DNA from: Euryarchaeota archaeon TMED117
GTDB lineage: Archaea; Thermoplasmatota; Poseidoniia; Poseidoniales; Poseidoniaceae
Length of the DNA: 10,009 nt
Direction: 5' to 3'
Assembly (NCBI GenBank): GCA_002171315.2
Contig: NHFS02000082.1
Location: forward strand, 1-10,009
In this document: piece by piece, positions 5,304-10,009 of the stretch
How positions within the stretch are numbered: position 1 is the stretch's first letter
Layout of the letters: each line of letters opens with the position of its first letter
Translations under genes and position numbers: made by a program
Notes under the pieces: model-generated
Database searches by the model: none
What the model was told of the DNA's origin: nothing
What the model saw: the letters and a program-made list of their open reading frames with translations, nothing else

Positions 5304-6562
5304 CTAGAAATACTCACTTCATCGGAGTCATTAGCAAAAGAAGTCTTTGCCCCTGAACGGCGAATTTCAGACCACTGCGTTCCTATCTCTGATGCTTTTT
5401 GCGAAGGCTCCCAGTTATCACGAGCCTTGGCTTTTCTAAACGGCATTCTTCGAACGCCTCTGCCCATCGATTTCGGATCTTTTTTCAACATGAATGGAGT
5501 TACAAGATGATAGAGAAGAGTTTTGTACCATTTTGGACGGAATAAACCGCCAACCCAAACAAGGCCGTCTCCACGTTTTGATTGGCTTTTCATCCAATTC
5601 TTGCACATGCGCTTGAAGGTACGATCACCAACTCGATTCATCAGCCAGCGATTCGCTACACTGGTTCGAACATATGGTAGAAGTTGTTTTCTCACCTCTG
5701 TTTCATAATCACATTCACCGAGTATATCTCGTGCGGCAAGAACACCTGACCAGACAGCCATTCGCATTCCAAAGCCCCACATGAAATCTTGAAGCCCACC
5801 TGATTCACCAATGTAGTAACGACCATCTTGCTTGTAGCGCTGATTAATTGTGAAATCGCCTTTACCACCAACTCGCTTAATCGGTTTACGATTGAGACCA
5901 GGATAATGCTTATCGTACCATGCAATCGTTTCATTGAGGAAGCGCTCACTTTTCGATTGCTTTCTCCACAAGCATGTGCAGATTAATCCAACGCCTTCTA
6001 CAATAATCAGATACGAATAAGCCCCTGGTGCTAATTTGTCGTTGAGTTGGAAGGCGATGTGATTTGGATGGTCTGTTTCGAAGATTTCTCCATAAGCAAC
6101 TGCTGAGGTTCCTTTAGGACCACATGCAATAATCGTACAATCTTCTTCTTTCACCCTTGACTTGTAGTGAATCTGTGCACCTGCTGCGAGAGCTTGCTGC
6201 TTCATCCCTTGATCGATGGCATGATCGGATGTACCTCGCTCAACGATTCGGTAAGCAACTTTGTCACTTTTTGGCTGAGTAATTTCATCATCAGGGTGAA
6301 TGAGATCTACAACGTGAAATTCTGTTGCCCTGAATGTTGAGGCATCGAACCCCCATTCTTCGAGTTGATCAAAGAAATCAACATCCATGGACCAATTTTC
6401 TAATGCTTGGAAATCGCCATCAAAACGAGCACCTGAATCCGCTCTGATATCATGAACATGGACTTCTCTTCCAGCCTTAGCGAGGATGGTCGCAGCAGCA
6501 AGTCCCGAGAGCCCTGCTCCCATGATGTGCACAGGTTCGGACTCCCCTGTTACCGCGGCCAT
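5297..6562 (-). CDS. Geranylgeranyl-reductase-family FAD oxidoreductase
   Basis: Residue numbers are from the ATG at 6562 (421 aa). A Rossmann FAD-binding motif, HIMGAGLSGLAAA (12-24), opens the protein, with an acidic Asp at the second strand end (VHVHDIR, 34-40). IIACGP (144-149) and the C-terminal FAD loop YIGESGGLQDFMWGFGMRMAVWSG (250-273) follow the pattern of the FixC/geranylgeranyl reductase group. In archaea such enzymes saturate isoprenoid chains of membrane lipids, working at the membrane face. This member may do that or reduce another polyprenoid. The C-terminal third is basic and lacks a clear membrane helix. A GTG 69 bases upstream (6631) would run into moaE and adds residues unlike the family, so 6562 is preferred; it has no Shine-Dalgarno site, suggesting a leaderless mRNA. 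It leads the operon with the hydratase and aldolase. Confidence 0.78.
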   Translation of the reverse strand: MAAVTGESEPVHIMGAGLSGLAAATILAKAGREVHVHDIRADSGARFDGDFQALENWSMDVDFFDQLEEWGFDASTFRATEFHVVDLIHPDDEITQPKSDKVAYRIVERGTSDHAIDQGMKQQALAAGAQIHYKSRVKEEDCTIIACGPKGTSAVAYGEIFETDHPNHIAFQLNDKLAPGAYSYLIIVEGVGLICTCLWRKQSKSERFLNETIAWYDKHYPGLNRKPIKRVGGKGDFTINQRYKQDGRYYIGESGGLQDFMWGFGMRMAVWSGVLAARDILGECDYETEVRKQLLPYVRTSVANRWLMNRVGDRTFKRMCKNWMKSQSKRGDGLVWVGGLFRPKWYKTLLYHLVTPFMLKKDPKSMGRGVRRMPFRKAKARDNWEPSQKASEIGTQWSEIRRSGAKTSFANDSDEVSISSE

Positions 6563-6592
6563 GATACGACAACGAGCCGTTAGCCTTGAATC

Positions 6593-7039
6593 ATGCGCTT
6601 TGCTCGCATTACCATGGGCCGCACGATTCACATCGAAGAAGCCCGTGATGTTCTTGAACCCGATCAGTTGAAAATGAAATTAGAAACGGCAGGTTGCGGA
6701 GCAATTGTCTCCTTTTTAGGAATCACACGAGCAACAGAAGGTGATGCAGAAGTCTATGCCTTGGAATTCGACGCATGGCAAGAACATCTTGGTGGCGTCC
6801 TGCGTGATTTAGCAAACCAAGCATGCGATCTGTATGGAACTTCTTCGGTTGCTATGGCTCATCGAACAGGTAGTGTCGGACCTGGCGAGCCTATTGTGAG
6901 CATACATGTAGCAAGCCCTCATCGAAAAGAAGCATTCCAAGCATGCGAATGGCTCATCGATGAACTCAAGAAGCAGGCGCCTCTATGGAAGCGTGAAGTA
7001 ACCTCCGAAGGATCGAATTGGAAAGCAGGACTGGGATGA
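6593..7039 (+). CDS. moaE: Molybdopterin synthase catalytic (large) subunit MoaE
   Basis: MoaE, with sulfur-carrying MoaD, converts cyclic pyranopterin monophosphate to molybdopterin. The 148 residues align with E. coli MoaE at a constant offset of +7: Arg46 (LGITR) with Arg39, His110-Arg111 (SPHRKEAF) with 103-104, and Lys126 and Lys133 (LKKQAPLWKRE) with catalytic Lys119 and Lys126. All key residues are thus kept. The offset means the second ATG, at 6614 (MGRTIHIEE), would give the usual N-terminus, and it is an equally good start; neither has a Shine-Dalgarno site. The flavoprotein operon starts only 30 bases away on the other strand. The stop overlaps the moaC start (ATGA at 7036-7039), so the two are translationally coupled. 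No moaD is visible here. Confidence 0.93.
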   Translation: MRFARITMGRTIHIEEARDVLEPDQLKMKLETAGCGAIVSFLGITRATEGDAEVYALEFDAWQEHLGGVLRDLANQACDLYGTSSVAMAHRTGSVGPGEPIVSIHVASPHRKEAFQACEWLIDELKKQAPLWKREVTSEGSNWKAGLG

Positions 7040-7488
7040 ATATGTCAAAAGAAATTCAAGGTATCGTCGAAATTGGAAACAAACCAATCGTTGAGAGAAA
7101 GGCCACTGCTACTGGAGTACTTCACCTGCAAGAAGCGACCAAAAACGCCATTGTCGAAAAGAAAGTCAAGAAGGGCGATGTACTGGAAGCATCCACAATT
7201 GCTGCAATTCAAGCTGTGAAGGAAACACCTCGAATTATTCCTCACTGTCACCCGATACCACTGGAAGGATGTAAGGTGGATTGGGTTTGGGAAGAGACAT
7301 CACTTCGATGCACTGTTCATGTTTCTGCTCATTACAAAACGGGAATTGAAATGGAAGCACTTACAGGCGTAAGTGCTGGATTGCTCTGTGTTCTTGATAT
7401 GATTAAATCATTAGAAAAGGACGAGAATGGACAATACCCCAATGCTTCCATTAGCGACATACGGGTGTTAGAGAAAATCAAGCGGTAG
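7036..7488 (+). CDS. moaC: Cyclic pyranopterin monophosphate synthase MoaC
   Basis: MoaC rearranges the MoaA product to cyclic pyranopterin monophosphate, the substrate of MoaE/MoaD. The 150 residues (from ATG 7036) keep the active-site set: Lys46 (VKKGD), Cys71-His72-Pro73 (IPHCHPI), Glu105 and Glu107 (GIEMEALT), Asp121 and Lys124 (LDMIKS). These match E. coli Lys51, His77, Glu112/114, Asp128 and Lys131. The N-terminal MVDVS signature is relaxed to IVEIG. The C-terminus ends at LEKIKR without the SGGKSG tail of bacterial forms. The start at 7036 overlaps the moaE stop as ATGA with AGGA five bases before it; ATG 7042 is a possible alternative, while a TTG at 7018 is unlikely. It forms an operon with moaE. 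Confidence 0.94.
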   Translation: MNMSKEIQGIVEIGNKPIVERKATATGVLHLQEATKNAIVEKKVKKGDVLEASTIAAIQAVKETPRIIPHCHPIPLEGCKVDWVWEETSLRCTVHVSAHYKTGIEMEALTGVSAGLLCVLDMIKSLEKDENGQYPNASISDIRVLEKIKR

Positions 7489-7507
7489 ACGGCGTTTAAC
7501 CCATTTA

Positions 7508-7522
7508 CTTCAAATCTTGAAG
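7508..7522. repeat. Inverted repeat CTTCAA-ATC-TTGAAG after moaC
   Basis: A perfect 6-bp inverted repeat with a 3-base centre starts 20 bases after the moaC stop. It is followed by AAAACCC rather than a T run, so it is not a classical terminator. It may be an mRNA end structure or an operator for the helicase gene. Confidence 0.3.
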
Positions 7523-7554
7523 AAAACCCAGTATCATAGGTCGCACTTAAACCA

Positions 7555-7592
7555 AAGGTGCTCGCGCCTTAGACTGCTGGGGCACCCCTGGC
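7555..7592 (+). promoter_or_regulatory. Two tandem stem-loops in the helicase leader
   Basis: AAGGTG (7555-7560) pairs with CGCCTT (7565-7570) around a CUCG loop, with one G-U pair. GCTGGGG (7576-7582) pairs with CCCTGGC (7586-7592) around CAC, with two G-U pairs. The second stem ends directly at the GGTG ribosome binding site (7593-7596), 7 bases before the helicase ATG. Structured leaders are known on cold-inducible helicase mRNAs, including archaeal deaD, so a temperature- or feedback-responsive role is reasonable but unproven. Confidence 0.4.
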
Positions 7593-7603
7593 GGTGTAGA
7601 GTT

Positions 7604-9346
7604 ATGGATGAGACCCCCCTGTTTGAAACGTTTGAATTAAATGCGAATCTTCATGATCGCTTAGATGCTATTGGTTACAAGAACGCAACCCCCGTTCAGG
7701 CCATGGCAATCCCTCCTGCTATCGAAGGACGTGATGTTCTTGCGACAGCAAGAACAGGTACTGGTAAAACCGCTGCGTTTGTCTTACCTATTCTCCAAAC
7801 AGGACGTCCTGGAGTCATCATCTGCCCAACTCGTGAACTCGCTCTTCAAGTTGTAACTGAAGTTGAGCGATTAAGTGGACTTGCAGAAAGTGCAATTTCG
7901 TTGATTGGTGGAGCATCGATGAAGAAACAAATTCAGGAATTACAAGACCTTCCTGATGCGATACTTGTTGCAACTCCTGGCCGCATATGCGATCACATCG
8001 ATCGAGGAAACATCAACCTATACGACAGAGACATTCTTGTCCTTGACGAAGCAGATGAAATGCTCAGCATGGGATTTGCTGATGATTTGGAATACATCGT
8101 CGAAAGAATGCACCCTGAGCATCAGACGCTTCTTTTCTCCGCAACAATGCCAAAACAAATTCGTAAACTTGCAGGTAGGATTCTCAAAGACCCAGTTACA
8201 ATTCAAGCATCGGGCGAGAAGGACAGGCCTCCTTCATTGGTTGACCAGTACCTGATGATCTGTAAGATGAGTAATCGTATCCAAGCAATAGAACGACTGC
8301 TCCTTGCATGGAAACCTGAAGCGACGATGATTTTCTGCAAAACGCGTAATCGTGTCGAAATCGTTGCAGATGCTCTTCGGCCAGAAGGAGCTGAAGCGAT
8401 TCATGGAGGTATGTCTCAAGCAGAACGTACCAGAGTCATGGGGCGATTTCGCGAAGGTAGAACAAACCTACTCGTAGCAACCGATGTTGCATCCAGAGGT
8501 ATTGACGTCGACCGTGTCGACCTTGTCATCCAAGATGACTTACCGAGCGATGATGACACATACATCCACCGTGTTGGGCGAACGGGTCGTGCTGGACGAA
8601 CTGGACGTAGCGTACTTATGATTGGAAACAGAGCAACACGCCATGTTTCTCGAATGGAGAAAAAGGTAGGAAAGTTGACCAAAATGGATGTTCCATCACA
8701 AGGCGATATCGATGCCCTTCGATTGGTTCGTATGCTTGATGAACTCGTTGAAATTGAACCTGCACACAATGCTCGAGAAGTTCTTGATGAAGCGATTGAG
8801 CGTGGAATGGAACCAGAAGATATTGCAATGAAAGCGATGACAATGTTACTCAGTTCAAAATCACCTGGTGGAGAAAAAGCACCTGTGGAAACAAACACAC
8901 GTGATAATGGCCCAAAGGCTGCTCTTGTTCTCGGACTTGGCGGTATGGATGGCATCTCTGCTGGCGCAGTTGCTGGTATGTTGTACAAGGTTGGAAATCT
9001 TCCTGACAATTGTGTTGGACGAATCGAAATGCTCGACAAGATTACTGCTGTCGAACTTCCAGAATCAATGATCGATCAACTGGTCAAGGACCTTCAAGAA
9101 GAAAAGGTCGGACGAAGATTCGTTCGACCACGAAAGAGTGACGATTGGACATTCGCTCCTGAAGGATCTCATCCAAGCCAACGCCGTGGTGGATTCAACC
9201 GTGGCGGGGACAGAGGCCGTGGTGGAGATCGTGGACGAGGCGGTGACAGAGGTCGTGGCGGAGACCGTGGAAGAGGCGGCGACAGAGGTCGTGGCGGATT
9301 TGGACAACGTCGTCAAGGCGGCGGTGGTGGCTCCCGTCGATATTGA
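7604..9346 (+). CDS. deaD: DEAD-box ATP-dependent RNA helicase, DeaD/CsdA type with RGG tail
   Basis: It unwinds or remodels RNA using ATP. From ATG 7604 (580 aa): F-motif and Q motif with Gln32 (NATPVQAMAIP), Walker A ARTGTGKT (49-56), motif Ia PTREL (75-79), Ib TPGR (124-127), DEAD (148-151), SAT (179-181), IV MIFCKTR, V ATDVASRGID (292-301) and VI HRVGRTGRAG (322-331), all intact. Residues about 439-509 resemble the DbpA RNA-binding domain of bacterial DeaD (LGLGGMDGISAGAVAGMLYK, then GRIEML, ELPESM). The tail from about 527 is RGG/RGD repeats that bind RNA without strong sequence choice. A TTG 87 bases upstream stays open but its residues are not helicase-like. GGTG lies 7 bases before the chosen ATG. 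The likely role is cold adaptation, ribosome assembly or mRNA turnover. It follows moaC at 115 bases and is probably expressed from its own promoter. Confidence 0.95.
   Translation: MDETPLFETFELNANLHDRLDAIGYKNATPVQAMAIPPAIEGRDVLATARTGTGKTAAFVLPILQTGRPGVIICPTRELALQVVTEVERLSGLAESAISLIGGASMKKQIQELQDLPDAILVATPGRICDHIDRGNINLYDRDILVLDEADEMLSMGFADDLEYIVERMHPEHQTLLFSATMPKQIRKLAGRILKDPVTIQASGEKDRPPSLVDQYLMICKMSNRIQAIERLLLAWKPEATMIFCKTRNRVEIVADALRPEGAEAIHGGMSQAERTRVMGRFREGRTNLLVATDVASRGIDVDRVDLVIQDDLPSDDDTYIHRVGRTGRAGRTGRSVLMIGNRATRHVSRMEKKVGKLTKMDVPSQGDIDALRLVRMLDELVEIEPAHNAREVLDEAIERGMEPEDIAMKAMTMLLSSKSPGGEKAPVETNTRDNGPKAALVLGLGGMDGISAGAVAGMLYKVGNLPDNCVGRIEMLDKITAVELPESMIDQLVKDLQEEKVGRRFVRPRKSDDWTFAPEGSHPSQRRGGFNRGGDRGRGGDRGRGGDRGRGGDRGRGGDRGRGGFGQRRQGGGGGSRRY
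9209..9298 (+). repeat. Five 18-bp coding repeats (Asp-Arg-Gly-Arg-Gly-Gly) with a 36-bp superperiod
   Basis: Five units encode DRGRGG in the helicase tail. Arg codons alternate: units 1, 3 and 5 use AGA then CGT (start 9209, 9245, 9281); units 2 and 4 use CGT then CGA or AGA (9227, 9263). Units 3 and 5 are identical over all 18 bases. The true duplicated unit is therefore about 36 bp, which points to recent tandem duplication rather than selection on protein alone. Confidence 0.8.
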
Positions 9347-9366
9347 AGACTACACCGAGTGAAAAG

Positions 9367-9395
9367 GCTATGTTCGACCTAGCGTTGGCCATAGC
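9367..9395 (+). repeat. Inverted repeat immediately upstream of glpX
   Basis: GCTATG (9367-9372) pairs perfectly with CATAGC (9390-9395) around a 17-base loop. It fills the 49-base gap between the helicase stop and the glpX ATG at 9396. It could mark the helicase mRNA end or influence glpX initiation; no Shine-Dalgarno site is visible for glpX. Confidence 0.3.
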
Positions 9396-9399
9396 ATGA
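9370..9399 (+). other. Possible 9-codon upstream reading frame overlapping the glpX start
   Basis: ATG at 9370 reads MFDLALAIA and stops at TGA 9397-9399, giving an ATGA overlap with the glpX start at 9396. This arrangement would allow terminating ribosomes to restart at glpX. It may be chance, since no clear ribosome binding site precedes it. Confidence 0.2.
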
Positions 9400-10009
9400 G
9401 CAGTACTGCTGACTTAGCCAAACACTTCCTTGAAGCAGTGGACCAAGCAGCGATTGCAAGTTCTGCCTGGCGTGGAAAAGGCGATAAAAATGCAGCAGAT
9501 GATGCTGCTGTCGAGGCCATGCGACGTACCTTTGACAACGTTCCATTCGATGGAAGAGTTGCTATCGGCGAAGGAGAACGTGATGAAGCACCAATGCTCT
9601 TCATTGGCGAGGAACTTGGAAGCATGGTTGGTGTCGAAGGTGTCCCTTGTATCGACATCGCAGTCGATCCTCTTGAATGCACAAATAACTGTGCAGATGA
9701 CTTACCAAATTCAATTGCAGTACTTGCAGCAGCGCCTCGAGGTACACTCCTACATGCTCCAGATTGTTATATGGATAAAATTGCAGCAGGCCCTCTGCTT
9801 GCTGGTCATGTCTCTCTCGAAGGAACACCAACCTACAACCTTGAACAAACAGCTCACGTTCTTGACAAACCGATCAGTGAAGTCAAAGTGGTTGCTCTTG
9901 ACCGAGAACGACATGCAGATTTATTCAAAGAAATCCGCGCATCTGGCGCACAACTCGAACTTCTCGGTGACGGAGATGTTTCAGGTGCAATATGGGCCGC
10001 AAAGGAAGA
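9396..10009 (+). CDS. glpX: Class II fructose-1,6-bisphosphatase GlpX (3' end beyond window)
   Basis: The enzyme removes the 1-phosphate of fructose 1,6-bisphosphate, the committed step of gluconeogenesis, in the cytoplasm. The 204 visible codons cover roughly the first 60% of a usual ~330-residue protein. Active-site residues line up with E. coli GlpX: Lys31 and Asp35 (GDKNAADD) with Lys29 and Asp33, Glu59 (IGEGERDEAPML) with Glu57, and Asp91, Glu94, Thr96 (DPLECT) with Asp85, Glu88, Thr90. The usual DPxEGT has Cys95 in place of Gly. NSIAVLAAAPRG, APDCYMDKIAAGP and DGDVSGAI follow the family. ATG 9396 is the only reasonable start and lacks a Shine-Dalgarno site. It follows the helicase by 49 bases on the same strand and acts one step after the aldolase encoded at 3457-4383. 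The frame is still open at the window edge, so metal-ligand residues of the C-terminal part cannot be checked. Confidence 0.92.
   Translation, partial: MSSTADLAKHFLEAVDQAAIASSAWRGKGDKNAADDAAVEAMRRTFDNVPFDGRVAIGEGERDEAPMLFIGEELGSMVGVEGVPCIDIAVDPLECTNNCADDLPNSIAVLAAAPRGTLLHAPDCYMDKIAAGPLLAGHVSLEGTPTYNLEQTAHVLDKPISEVKVVALDRERHADLFKEIRASGAQLELLGDGDVSGAIWAAKE

Noticed and set aside
6563..6631. N-terminal extension of the flavoprotein to a GTG at 6631
   Set aside because: The extra residues are not family-like and would overlap the moaE start; ATG 6562 places the FAD motif at the usual distance.
7517..7603. N-terminal extension of the helicase to a TTG at 7517
   Set aside because: The extra 29 residues are basic and unlike the family. 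They lie over the stem-loops, and ATG 7604 has a well-spaced GGTG.
8416..9039. 207-codon open frame antisense to the helicase gene
   Set aside because: It is Ser/Arg-rich with no family likeness and mirrors the codon bias of the intact helicase; a shadow frame.
9209..9298. Possible CRISPR-like array from the 36-bp period
   Set aside because: The repeats are in frame, contiguous, without spacers, and encode the RGG tail.
200..10009. Search for a defence system, insertion sequence or integrase
   Set aside because: No transposase, nuclease, recombinase or terminal inverted repeats were recognised; the window reads as chromosomal housekeeping genes plus two unknown HTH proteins.

Overview
The window looks archaeal, most likely a marine Thermoplasmatota-like euryarchaeon (Marine Group II/III, 'Poseidoniia' type). 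The grounds are an archaeal-type (DhnA-like) class I fructose-bisphosphate aldolase, a geranylgeranyl-reductase-family flavoprotein in an operon, GGTGA/AGGAGG ribosome binding sites on some genes and none on others (suggesting leaderless mRNAs), and A+T-rich TATA-like boxes. Base composition is about 45% G+C by eye. The taxonomic call is inference from gene content and style; no marker gene proves it.

Layout, left to right. Positions 1-199 hold a G+C-rich, hairpin-prone edge segment and the 3' flank of the first gene. A very long minus-strand gene (200-2725) encodes an 841-residue protein of unknown function with an N-terminal winged-helix domain. A 271-bp divergent promoter region with direct and inverted repeats follows. 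Next is a small plus-strand winged-helix protein (2997-3323). A convergent 133-bp gap carries hairpins at both gene ends. Three minus-strand genes form a compact operon read right to left: geranylgeranyl-reductase-family flavoprotein (6562-5297), enoyl-CoA hydratase/isomerase (5254-4400) and class I fructose-bisphosphate aldolase (4383-3457). Divergent from that operon are moaE (6593-7039) and moaC (7036-7488), overlapping by an ATGA. A 115-bp gap with structured leader elements precedes a DEAD-box RNA helicase with a DbpA-like domain and an RGG tail (7604-9346). The window ends inside glpX (9396 to the edge).

How the genes fit together. moaE and moaC encode two steps of molybdopterin cofactor synthesis. 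The aldolase and GlpX catalyse consecutive steps of gluconeogenesis but lie on opposite strands about 5 kb apart. The helicase looks like a cold-shock/RNA-remodelling DeaD-type protein with its own structured leader. The two winged-helix genes are the uncharacterised part: divergently transcribed, sharing one repeat-containing promoter region, with the large partner assignable only at its N-terminus. No mobile element, CRISPR array, tRNA or rRNA was recognised. The most distinctive non-gene signal is a set of inverted repeats lying across the stop codons of the genes that end transcription units.
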